From NCBI GenBank assembly GCA_036736205.1, contig DAINMX010000269.1, forward strand, positions 1 through 8,584: a stretch of 8,584 bases of DNA. Direction: 5' to 3'. The position numbers and the translations under genes were made by a program. This document shows positions 1 through 6,680 of this stretch, piece by piece (within the stretch, counting starts at the first letter, position 1; each line of letters begins with the position of its first letter). The notes under the pieces were generated by a model. The model was not told the DNA's origin. It worked only from the letters and a program-made list of their open reading frames with translations, and searched no databases. The stretch is from XYA12-FULL-58-9 sp001798605. GTDB lineage: Bacteria; Myxococcota; XYA12-FULL-58-9.

Positions 1-493
1 TGGCCACATAGGCGCTCGTCGCACCAATGGTGATCACCTGCTGACGGCGCGCAACCGTCATGACCTCCGGCAGATAATCGTCCATTCCGACACAGACAAA
101 CAAAGCCTGTGAGGAGCTCGTGCCTATCGCCTGTCCCACGGCGGCACCTGGTCCAACTCCAACAGACTGCACCGAAAAGCCATGGTCACCGAAGACATAG
201 GGGTCTACCGAGCCCAACGCCTTGACCATGTGATCCGCCATCGCTCTCGATTTTGCATCGCTGGTTGAGAACAGAACCGTCAGCTGCACTTTGCCTCGGA
301 ACCGTTTCTCGAAATTGCGGTCGAAGGTGATCACCCGAACGAGATTTGCGGCTTGAACCTCCGCGCTCGCCACCTCTTCCTCGGCTTGCACGGAAATCGG
401 CGCAAGCCCCCCCAACAAACACACGAGCCACCACGGTGTTCTCTTCCCGCGCGAAGAACGACCGTATGAAGTCTCTGCCACAGACATCAGCAT
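1..493 (-). CDS. YfiR-family (DUF4154) periplasmic protein, C-terminus cut by window edge
   Basis: An open reading frame enters from the left edge with no stop; about 164 codons are visible. It starts at an ATG ending at 493 or a second in-frame ATG at 487; neither has a strong Shine-Dalgarno. The N-terminus has a basic stretch (SSRGKR), a hydrophobic run (WWLVCLLGGLAPISV) and a likely cleavage site at VQA before an acidic EEEV, so it is probably exported. The mature part shows the YfiR/DUF4154 pattern: FDRNFEKRF, a beta strand VQLTVLFS, a helix, then ALFVCVGMDDYLPEV and QVITIGATSAYVA. Known YfiR proteins are periplasmic regulators that bind the sensor region of the CHASE8-HAMP diguanylate cyclase YfiN. 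Here the gene lies downstream of an MCP on the same strand, 143 bp away, so regulation of that receptor is an inference. The family call rests on remembered pattern, and the C-terminal family motifs lie outside the window. Confidence 0.7.
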   Translation of the reverse strand, partial: MLMSVAETSYGRSSRGKRTPWWLVCLLGGLAPISVQAEEEVASAEVQAANLVRVITFDRNFEKRFRGKVQLTVLFSTSDAKSRAMADHMVKALGSVDPYVFGDHGFSVQSVGVGPGAAVGQAIGTSSSQALFVCVGMDDYLPEVMTVARRQQVITIGATSAYVA

Positions 494-524
494 CAGGGAG
501 AATACACTTTCCGCCAGCGACACG

Positions 525-632
525 CTAGGCCACGCAGCCACTAGGCCACGCAGCCACTAGGCCACGCAGCCACTAGGCCACGCAGCCACCAGGCCACGCA
601 GCCACCAGGGCACGCAGACCACCAGGGCACGC
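525..632. repeat. 16-bp tandem repeat, about 6.7 copies
   Basis: The unit ctaggccacgcagcca is perfectly repeated four times (525-540, 541-556, 557-572, 573-588). A fifth copy (589-604) has one change (ct to cc). A sixth, 17-nt copy (605-621) has a further c-to-g change and one inserted base, and a partial seventh (622-632) ends 4 bp before the stop codon of the MCP gene. There are no unique spacers. The unit length is not a multiple of three and the minus-strand unit contains TAG, so read-through from the MCP frame would soon terminate. It occupies most of the 143-bp gap between two co-directional genes. Confidence 0.95.
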
Positions 633-636
633 CGGA

Positions 637-2760
637 TCACACGCGAAACTGAGCGATCGCTTGCCGCAGTTGTTCGCTTTGCACCTGCAGGGTGTCCACC
701 GACGCAGACAGCGTCGCCACGGCATGCATCTGCCTGTCGCCAACCGTTTTGATGGCTTCCATGGCCGCCAAAGTGTGTGCCGCAGATTCTTTTTGCTCCG
801 TCTGTGCTCTGGAGATCGATGCCGCCAGGTCGTGAATCGTGTCCAAAGAAGCCGCAATCCCGCGCGTGGCGTTGGCCTGCCGAGAGCTGGATTGGATCAC
901 AAGTTCCGAAGACGAGCGCATCTGATTGCTCGCAGCAACAATCTGTTCAGTGCCCTTGGCTTGATCTGCCGTGGCCCGCTTTACCTTCTGAACGGTTTTT
1001 GCCACATCGTTCATTGAGGCCACCACTTGTTGCGTGGAACGCGATTGCTCCGCCGTGGCGTTGGCGATGCGTTGTACCATCATGCTGGCGGAATCGGCCG
1101 ACTTACGGATCGAGTTCAGGACCTCCATGCCCTCCTGTGCCAGAGTCATGCCTTCACCCACGTGGGACAAGCCTGCACTCATCGTCGTGAGCGCTGTCTC
1201 AGAGTCGGCGCGCACATTGACTACCAAATCTCCTATCTCGGTAGCCGACGTGTTGACTCGCATTGCGAGTTCCTTGATCTGGTAGGCGAGCACGCCAAAT
1301 CCACGGCCGTGTTCTCCCGCTTGTGCAGCAAGGATTGATGCGTTGAGAGCTAGAAGCTTGGTCTGTGCCGCAACATCGAGAATGACCTCGAGGATGGTGT
1401 CAATATTTTGGATCCTCATGCCAAGATGCTCAATGGCGGACGATACAGCCAAAGATGAGGAGTTGATCTTGTGGATGCCGTCAAGAGTGCGCTCGAGCGT
1501 CGCTACCCCCGTGCCCGCCTGGACGGCAACCCGTCGAGAAAGAGAACTGGTCTCAGAGGCTGTGTTCTCAATCTTGCGGATCGACTGATTGATCTCATCC
1601 ATGGCCGACACGGTGGTCTCGACTGATGTGTTGAGACCCTCGATCTGTTGAGCGATGGTCTTGACAGCGGTCGTCATGTCTTCGACTGCATGGGTGGCAT
1701 TCTCGGCCACCGCCGAAAACTCGGCTGCCTGACGGTCAATGTGCCTGGTAGCCTCCACGATATCGACGTTGGCTCGACGGCTCTGTTCCGTGCTGCGGTG
1801 AAGCTGTGCGACGTTGTCGGCGATGCTCGACAAGGCGGCGGTGGTCTCGTGCATTGCCGCCGCGGCAGCCGACACGCGTTCCTGCACGGTGGTTGCCCCA
1901 TCACTCACCGCTGTGGCTGCGTTCACCGCCGTGCGGCTCACAGAAGTTACACCATCGGCAAGCTGAGCCAGCGACCGTGGGATCGTCTGCAGCTTACCCA
2001 CCAGAGCGCGAAAATTGCTTGCGAGACGCCCCACCTCGTCCTTTGAGTCAATGGCAATCTGTTGGGTGAGATCCCCCTCCGAGACGATGTTGGCTGTCAC
2101 GGTGGTCAAGGTGCGGATGGGTCGAACCACAATTGTTCCGACGATGTACGCCAAAATCACGCCAACAAGAGCAAGGCCCAACGACACAAACAATCCGAGG
2201 CGCAAAATATCCGCTCGCTGCTGTTGCAGACCCGCCAAGGGAAATCCCAGATAGAGGACACCGAGCGCTGCATCTGCCGGATTCTGGCGGAGGGGGGTTC
2301 GGGGTGCCGAGATCTTCTTGCCAGGAGGCGAGACCAAGACCGCAACCAGTAGGTCTTTGCCAATACGGGACACCTCCACAGTCGTCGATGGAATCGACAG
2401 AGAAGCCGTCGGTACGAGATTGGGGTGCCAGACGGCAAAGCTCTTGTCCCCCAGCCTCGGCGATTGGTTCTCGCCTCGCGAAATCAACCGTACCTCGGCA
2501 AAGGCGACCTCGGCCGTCGGCCCAATGGTGTCGAGAAATTCACGTGCGCCATCATCGTCTTGAAACACGACCCAACTGCTGAGGGCATCGCTGAGCACCA
2601 GCGCAACGAGTCGGGCGCGCCTCTCGAGTCCTTCTTCAGCCATTCCACCGAGGGTGCTCGGTAGAAAAATCATCAAAAATCCAGCAAACGCCAAGACAAT
2701 CAGGCCAATGAGGACGACCAGGCGGATACGCAGAGAAATGTTATTGAACCATCTGAGCAT
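637..2760 (-). CDS. Methyl-accepting chemotaxis protein with periplasmic sensor and HAMP domain
   Basis: A 707-residue transmembrane chemoreceptor from the ATG at 2760 (MLRWFNN). Segments: TM1 about residues 13-33, a periplasmic domain of about 150 residues (34-187), TM2 about 188-210, and HAMP about 211-262 (VVRPIRTL, EGDLTQQI, DEVGRLASNF). A long coiled-coil signalling region then runs to the C-terminus. The hairpin tip near residues 460-495 has LALNAS and AGEHGRGFGVLA, diagnostic of MCP signalling domains that bind CheW/CheA. The part of the periplasmic domain following TM1 (LVALVLSDALSSWVVFQDDD) resembles CHASE8-type sensors, which I consider likely but unproven. There is no C-terminal NWETF-like CheR tether; the end is QAIAQFRV. 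A GTG six bases upstream (2766) has a better-spaced ribosome site and may be the true start; a frame open to a GTG at 2841 looks like non-coding extension. The tip carries unusual substitutions (see findings). It is divergent from the TonB operon and co-directional with the yfiR-like gene. Confidence 0.93.
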   Translation of the reverse strand: MLRWFNNISLRIRLVVLIGLIVLAFAGFLMIFLPSTLGGMAEEGLERRARLVALVLSDALSSWVVFQDDDGAREFLDTIGPTAEVAFAEVRLISRGENQSPRLGDKSFAVWHPNLVPTASLSIPSTTVEVSRIGKDLLVAVLVSPPGKKISAPRTPLRQNPADAALGVLYLGFPLAGLQQQRADILRLGLFVSLGLALVGVILAYIVGTIVVRPIRTLTTVTANIVSEGDLTQQIAIDSKDEVGRLASNFRALVGKLQTIPRSLAQLADGVTSVSRTAVNAATAVSDGATTVQERVSAAAAAMHETTAALSSIADNVAQLHRSTEQSRRANVDIVEATRHIDRQAAEFSAVAENATHAVEDMTTAVKTIAQQIEGLNTSVETTVSAMDEINQSIRKIENTASETSSLSRRVAVQAGTGVATLERTLDGIHKINSSSLAVSSAIEHLGMRIQNIDTILEVILDVAAQTKLLALNASILAAQAGEHGRGFGVLAYQIKELAMRVNTSATEIGDLVVNVRADSETALTTMSAGLSHVGEGMTLAQEGMEVLNSIRKSADSASMMVQRIANATAEQSRSTQQVVASMNDVAKTVQKVKRATADQAKGTEQIVAASNQMRSSSELVIQSSSRQANATRGIAASLDTIHDLAASISRAQTEQKESAAHTLAAMEAIKTVGDRQMHAVATLSASVDTLQVQSEQLRQAIAQFRV

Positions 2761-2775
2761 TGGCACCAGCGAACA

Positions 2776-2781
2776 CCCTTC
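2776..2781 (-). promoter_or_regulatory. Ribosome binding site that favours a GTG start for the MCP
   Basis: On the minus strand GAAGGG is followed after 9 nt by GTG (2766-2764) and after 15 nt by ATG (2760-2758) in the same frame. The 9-nt spacing suits the GTG start better. The difference is only two residues (V/M-P before MLRW), so it does not change the protein's topology. Confidence 0.45.
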
Positions 2782-2871
2782 ACCCGTGCCCAAAGCAAGG
2801 CCACGGTCCAACCTTCGGCAATACAGATGCACCAGCTTCACCTGGTGGTCAACCGCAGTCCGCCCACCTAC

Positions 2872-2899
2872 ATACTACATACCCAACCCAAACGGCCAA
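2872..2899 (-). promoter_or_regulatory. Possible sigma-70-like promoter for the MCP-yfiR pair
   Basis: On the minus strand TTGGCC (2899-2894) and TAGTAT (2877-2872) are separated by 16 bp, each matching 4 of 6 consensus bases. It lies about 100 bp upstream of the MCP start within the divergent gap. The match is weak and in GC-rich DNA such pairs arise by chance. Confidence 0.2.
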
Positions 2900-2931
2900 C
2901 GTGGTATATCGTCCAATGATGTCGACCTTCC

Positions 2932-2959
2932 TTGTCCTCTTGTCGTGGTCTACCATAAC
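2932..2959 (+). promoter_or_regulatory. Possible sigma-70-like promoter for the TonB operon
   Basis: TTGTCC (2932-2937) and CATAAC (2954-2959) are 16 bp apart, each matching 4 of 6 consensus bases. They sit about 30 bp upstream of the first gene, the only non-coding space before this tightly packed operon. I saw no convincing Fur-box-like palindrome nearby, so iron regulation is not supported by what I can read. Confidence 0.22.
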
Positions 2960-2979
2960 CTATTCGCACTGACGCCATG

Positions 2980-2984
2980 AGGAG
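2980..2984 (+). promoter_or_regulatory. Shine-Dalgarno of the first TonB-operon gene
   Basis: AGGAG followed by five T residues and then the ATG at 2990. It is the strongest translation-start signal in the divergent region and fixes the start of the DUF3450 gene. Confidence 0.75.
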
Positions 2985-2989
2985 TTTTT

Positions 2990-3772
2990 ATGCAAGCCAC
3001 ATCAATAACACACCCCGCGGTTGTGCTCATCGCGAGTCTAGCGCTGCTCCTCGGCGGCGTTGCCGACGCCAGGCCGCTCGACGAGGCTATCAACCAAGTG
3101 GTCGACGCCAACTTGGCGGCGGCGAAATCACAACGCAAGGTGAACGACCTCGATGATGCGGCCAACGAGCTACTCAATGACTATCGTGCCACCATCCAAG
3201 AATTCGACTCACTCACGTTGTACAACCAGCAGCTGCAGACACTGGTCGCGTCCCAACAGGCGGAAATCGATTCCTTGCGTGAGCAAATCGACAATGTCTC
3301 CACCATCGGACGCGAGATAACACCGCTCATGACACGCATGCTCGACGCCCTTGAGCAGTTCGTCGGCCTCGATGTGCCTTTCCTGCTCGAAGAGCGAACT
3401 GGACGTGTCGCCAAGCTGCGGGCGATCATGGAACGCGCCGATGTCACCAACGCCGAGAAGTACCGACGTATCCTCGAGGCGTACCAGATAGAGAACGACT
3501 ATGGTCGGACCATCGAGACCTACAAGAGCGAGCACACCGGCAACGGCGGGAGCGCACGAACGGTGAGCTTTTTGCGCATCGGACGCGTCGCGCTCATCTA
3601 CCAGACACTCGACGAGGTGGAGGCAGGCGTTTGGGATCGGTCCACCAGAGAATGGATCGTGCTGCCTAACACCTATCGCTCTTCTCTGCGCAAGGGCTTC
3701 CGCATCGCCAGCAAGCAGGCTGCCCCCGACCTATTGCGAATCCCAGTGTCGGCTCCGCGGAGTGTGCCATGA
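2990..3772 (+). CDS. DUF3450 family periplasmic coiled-coil protein of the TonB operon
   Basis: A 260-residue exported protein. A signal peptide covers residues 1-27 with probable cleavage after ADA, before RPLDEAI. Residues about 30-105 are a heptad-rich coiled coil (QRKVNDLDDAANELL, NQQLQTLVASQQAEIDSL). The core carries the DUF3450 signature: ITPLMTRMLDALEQF, GLDVPFLLEER, and the region around AEKYRRILEAYQIENDYGRTIE. A beta-rich C-terminal part follows (FLRIGRVALIYQTLD). The biochemical function of the family is not known to me; members habitually precede long ExbB/TtpC genes in TonB2-type clusters. Its stop overlaps the next start (ATGA), implying translational coupling. A plausible but untested role is a periplasmic partner of the long ExbB, since both have periplasmic coiled coils. 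Confidence 0.92.
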   Translation: MQATSITHPAVVLIASLALLLGGVADARPLDEAINQVVDANLAAAKSQRKVNDLDDAANELLNDYRATIQEFDSLTLYNQQLQTLVASQQAEIDSLREQIDNVSTIGREITPLMTRMLDALEQFVGLDVPFLLEERTGRVAKLRAIMERADVTNAEKYRRILEAYQIENDYGRTIETYKSEHTGNGGSARTVSFLRIGRVALIYQTLDEVEAGVWDRSTREWIVLPNTYRSSLRKGFRIASKQAAPDLLRIPVSAPRSVP

Positions 3773-5115
3773 CCCGGCCGATACTCATTGCAGTCGTCCT
3801 CGCACTCGCATCAACTGCTGCGGCCCAGACTCCCAAGTACGAGTCGCTCGACGACCTCCTCAAGGCGGTGAAAGGCGGCATGCGCACAAACAACGAGGAG
3901 CTGAAGAAACGCGAAGAAGCGTTTGCCACTGTCAAGAACACGCAAGATGCACTTCTCCGGGAGGCAAAGGCGCAGCTCGATGCCGCGGACATTCACAGCA
4001 AAGATCTCGAACGCCGATTTGAGACCAACGAGAAGAGGATCACCGAGCTCGAGGAAACGCTCCGCAACCGTCTTGGCACCATGGGAGAGCTCTTCGGAGT
4101 CGTTCGCCAGGTCGCAGGGGATACGCGCGGACACATCGAGGCCTCGGTCGTGAGCGCCCAATATCCTGACCGTGCCGCACCCTTGACGGCGCTCGTCCAG
4201 AGCAAGAGTTTACCTTCAATCCCACAGCTTGAAGACCTGTGGTACGCGTTGCAACGGGAGGCGACTGAGTCGGGCAAGGTCGCGCGCTTTGCTGCCAAAG
4301 TGGTATTGCCCGACGGCAGCGAACAAGAACGCGAGGTCGTGCGGGTGGGTCCGTTCAATGCGGTTGCCGCCGGCAAGTACCTCGTCTGGAGTCCTGAGGT
4401 AAAGAAGCTGCGCGAGCTTAAGCGCCAACCCCCGAGCCACTTTTTGAGCACGGCAAAGGATCTCGAAGATGCGGAATCAGGCATGGTCCGCTTCGCTCTC
4501 GACCCATCTCGTGGGCAGATCCTCGACATGATGGTGCAGACCCCCACTCTGCAAGAGCGGATCGAGTCCGGCGGCGCCGTCGGTTACATCATTATCGCGA
4601 TCGGAATCATCGGGCTGCTCATTGGCCTGATCCGCCTGGTTCAGTTGTCTTGGGTGCGTTCGCGCGTGCGCTCCCAACAGAGCCATGCGACCCCGAACGG
4701 CAACAATCCGCTTGGTCGGATCATGCAGGTCCACAACGCGAATCTAGGGCTCAGCACAGAGACGCTCGAGCTCAAACTCGACGAGGCGATCGCGCACGAA
4801 CAATCCCGCCTCGAACGTCTCCTTTGGGCTATCAAGGTCGTCTCGGTGGTGGCGCCGTTGCTCGGTTTGCTCGGCACTGTCACCGGCATGATCAAGACGT
4901 TTCAGATCATTGTGCTGTTCGGTACGGGTGACCCGAAAATGATGGCAGGCGGCATCTCAGAAGCGCTGGTCACCACGATGTTGGGTCTCATTGTCGCAAT
5001 TCCGCTGGTGGTCCTGCACAGCTGGGTTAAGAGCCTCAGTAGCCACGTCATGGACGTGCTCGCCGAGCAGAGCACCGGCATCATCGCCGAACATGCCAAT
5101 AAGGACCGTGCGTAG
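3769..5115 (+). CDS. ttpC: Long MotA/TolQ/ExbB proton-channel protein with periplasmic coiled coil (TtpC-like)
   Basis: A 448-residue protein about twice the length of a classical ExbB. Residues 1-19 form a signal peptide (cleavage near AAA-Q). Residues about 25-110 are a charged coiled coil, and residues 110-265 continue an extra-cytoplasmic region. TM1 is about 270-292 (VGYIIIAIGIIGLLIGLI). The ExbB/TolQ core contains TM2 at 357-380 with APLLGLLGTVTGMI and TM3 at 396-418 (ISEALVTTMLGLIVAIPLVV). T370 and T403 occupy the positions of the channel-lining threonines T148 and T181 of E. coli ExbB. The TtpC proteins of Vibrio TonB2 systems have this architecture and are required for TonB2 function; equivalence here is inferred from architecture and gene order. 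GGAG lies six bases before the ATG. Its stop codon directly abuts the next start. Confidence 0.93.
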   Translation: MTRPILIAVVLALASTAAAQTPKYESLDDLLKAVKGGMRTNNEELKKREEAFATVKNTQDALLREAKAQLDAADIHSKDLERRFETNEKRITELEETLRNRLGTMGELFGVVRQVAGDTRGHIEASVVSAQYPDRAAPLTALVQSKSLPSIPQLEDLWYALQREATESGKVARFAAKVVLPDGSEQEREVVRVGPFNAVAAGKYLVWSPEVKKLRELKRQPPSHFLSTAKDLEDAESGMVRFALDPSRGQILDMMVQTPTLQERIESGGAVGYIIIAIGIIGLLIGLIRLVQLSWVRSRVRSQQSHATPNGNNPLGRIMQVHNANLGLSTETLELKLDEAIAHEQSRLERLLWAIKVVSVVAPLLGLLGTVTGMIKTFQIIVLFGTGDPKMMAGGISEALVTTMLGLIVAIPLVVLHSWVKSLSSHVMDVLAEQSTGIIAEHANKDRA

Positions 5116-5637
5116 ATGACGGCGCTTACCGAGGCATACGAGGCGGTCATCATGTTCTTTGACTCGGGGGGCGACGTACTCGAGGCGATCTTTGTGGTAA
5201 CCTTGCTCATGTGGGTGCTGATTGGTGAGCGGCTCTGGTACCTGCGTTGGGGTTACAAACACGACCAGGTCGAGCTGCTCAACCGGTGGCAGGCCCTCGA
5301 CGAGAAGAACTCGTGGCACGCCAAGCAAATCCGCAGCCGACTGATCTCCGTGATGAAGCACAATCTCAACCATTCGCTGGCCATGGTGGTCGCCTTGGTG
5401 GCGGTTTGCCCCTTGTTCGGTTTGCTCGGCACGGTGTCAGGAATGATCGAGGTGTTCGACGTCATGGCCATCACCGGTAATGGTAACCCGCGCGCTATGG
5501 CAGGTGGCGTCTCAGCTGCCACCATTCCCACCATGGCAGGCATGGTGGCGGCGATCTCGGGCCTGTTCTTCTCATTCCGATTGGTGCGCAGTGCTGAAGA
5601 GCTGCGACGGAGTTTTGCTGCCCAGCTCAAGGAGTGA
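5116..5637 (+). CDS. exbB: Short ExbB-family proton channel subunit (ExbB2-like)
   Basis: A 173-residue inner-membrane protein with three predicted TM segments: about residues 19-38 (GDVLEAIFVVTLLMWVLIGE), about 88-112, and about 132-155. The second contains CPLFGLLGTVSGMIEVF, the conserved ExbB/TolQ signature, with T106 at the T148-like channel position. The third contains GGVSAATIPTMAGMVAAI, with T139 at the T181-like position. It lacks the long periplasmic N-terminus of its upstream paralogue, so the operon encodes two different ExbB-family subunits. It begins immediately after the preceding stop codon, with AAGGA ten bases upstream. Predicted to form the proton-conducting stator with ExbD. 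TolQ is an alternative family label, but ExbD, TonB and the receptor nearby argue for a TonB role. Confidence 0.93.
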   Translation: MTALTEAYEAVIMFFDSGGDVLEAIFVVTLLMWVLIGERLWYLRWGYKHDQVELLNRWQALDEKNSWHAKQIRSRLISVMKHNLNHSLAMVVALVAVCPLFGLLGTVSGMIEVFDVMAITGNGNPRAMAGGVSAATIPTMAGMVAAISGLFFSFRLVRSAEELRRSFAAQLKE

Positions 5638-5640
5638 CCC

Positions 5641-6051
5641 ATGCGGCGACGGTTGCAACGCTCTGCCGAAGAAGACAGCGAAATCAACGTTACATCAATG
5701 CTCGATGTGGTGTTCATCCTGCTGATCTTTTTCATCGTGACCGCCTCCTTCGTCAAAGAGGCGGGCATCGACATCAACCGCCCGTCCGCCATCACTGCGG
5801 TCAAAAAGGAGCGTACCAGTATTTTGGTAGCCATCACGGAGGACGGCCAGATTTGGATCGACAAACGTGTCGTCGACCCGCGTGCGGTGCGTGCGAACAT
5901 AGAGCGCCTGCATGCCGAGAACCCTCAGGGCGGAGTGGTCATCCAGGCGGACAAAGACTCGAAAAATGGCCTGCTGGTGGAAGTCATGGACGCAGTCCAA
6001 TTGGCTGGTGTCACGGACCTCTCGATCGCAGCGGAACAGATCGGCCCGTGA
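5641..6051 (+). CDS. exbD: ExbD/TolR-family biopolymer transport protein
   Basis: A 136-residue protein with a short basic cytoplasmic head, one TM helix (about residues 20-40, LDVVFILLIFFIVTASF) and a periplasmic domain of about 95 residues. D22 in MLDVVF is the proton-carrying aspartate equivalent to D25 of E. coli ExbD. The sequence EINVTSMLDVVF is typical of the family. The periplasmic part shows the usual pattern (ILVAITEDGQIWID, GVVIQADKDS, VMDAVQLAGVTDLSIA). AAGGAG overlaps the end of the preceding gene at 5629-5634, six bases before the start. It works with the ExbB-type subunits to convert the proton gradient into movement of TonB. Confidence 0.95.
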   Translation: MRRRLQRSAEEDSEINVTSMLDVVFILLIFFIVTASFVKEAGIDINRPSAITAVKKERTSILVAITEDGQIWIDKRVVDPRAVRANIERLHAENPQGGVVIQADKDSKNGLLVEVMDAVQLAGVTDLSIAAEQIGP

Positions 6052-6677
6052 TGCTCCTTCGCTACGCCATGGCCACGATCGCGGCAACGGTGGTTACTTT
6101 TGCCCTGTTCTTCTTGATGCAATCGCTCATTACCATCGATGGTCGTGGGGACGACGGGACCTACGCGACGCGAGTTATCGACTTCGTTCGCCTCAAACGG
6201 GCGGAAGCAACTCAATCCAAGCAAAGGGAATTGCCGAAAAGACGAGCGTCACAAGACACTCCTACCCCACCGCCCATGACGATCGACACGTCTGCCGATG
6301 CCGGCCCGAGCTCGAACGCCATCTCCGTCGAGCTGCCATCCATCGAGACCAGCTTGGATCTCTCGGGCGGACCTCACCTCGGCACAGCGCCGTCAGATAC
6401 CGACGCTATTCCGCTCGTGCGCGTCAACCCCCAATACCCTCACTCCGCCGCGCAGCAGAAGGTTGAGGGTTGGGTTCAGGTCGAGTTCAACATATCTGCA
6501 ACCGGTGTGGTCGCAGACCCTAAAGTCGTCAAAGCACATCCGCCAGGGATTTTCGAGCGTGCCGCCATCAGCGCCATCCGCAAGTGGAAATACAAACCCA
6601 AGATCAAAGACGGCAAGGCTATAGAACGCCACAACGTCCGCGTGCAGCTAACTTTCGAGCTGCAGGACGAGGAGTAG
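6051..6677 (+). CDS. tonB: Short TonB protein (TonB2-like)
   Basis: A 208-residue energy transducer starting at the ATG that overlaps the exbD stop by one base (TGATG). The N-terminal TM helix is about residues 7-27 (MATIAATVVTFALFFLMQSL). It contains no histidine, unlike E. coli TonB where H20 lies in the TM helix. The periplasmic linker is short and only weakly proline-rich (TPTPPP around residue 72). The C-terminal TonB domain (about 120-205) is clear: RVNPQYPHSAAQQKVEGWVQ with YP at 129-130, VQVEFNISATGVV, and ERAAISAIRKWKYKP at 169-183. Size, TM style and gene order resemble Vibrio TonB2. An upstream frame extension into exbD is ignored because it lacks a start signal and would overlap exbD completely. 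The protein should contact the TonB box of receptors such as the one at 8001. Confidence 0.95.
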   Translation: MLLRYAMATIAATVVTFALFFLMQSLITIDGRGDDGTYATRVIDFVRLKRAEATQSKQRELPKRRASQDTPTPPPMTIDTSADAGPSSNAISVELPSIETSLDLSGGPHLGTAPSDTDAIPLVRVNPQYPHSAAQQKVEGWVQVEFNISATGVVADPKVVKAHPPGIFERAAISAIRKWKYKPKIKDGKAIERHNVRVQLTFELQDEE

Positions 6678-6680
6678 CCT

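Noticed and set aside
525..632. CRISPR-like array
   Set aside because: The copies abut directly with no unique spacers, and 16 bp is too short for a CRISPR repeat; it is a simple tandem repeat.
2761..2841. 27-residue N-terminal extension of the MCP from a GTG at 2841
   Set aside because: The extension has no signal or family character. A natural MCP start (short basic head then TM1) is at 2760/2766, where a ribosome site is present.
3993..4547. Antisense reading frame (184 codons) inside the long exbB gene
   Set aside because: Ser/Arg-rich, low-complexity translation typical of antisense shadows in GC-rich DNA; the sense frame has a clear family match.
5253..5900. Long antisense reading frame (215 codons) opposite exbB/exbD
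   Set aside because: It is the shadow of two strongly conserved genes; its translation shows no recognisable domain and no ribosome site.
5912..6466. Forward reading frame (184 codons) across the exbD-tonB junction
   Set aside because: It lies in a different frame from both conserved proteins and its Arg/Ser-rich translation matches nothing recognisable.
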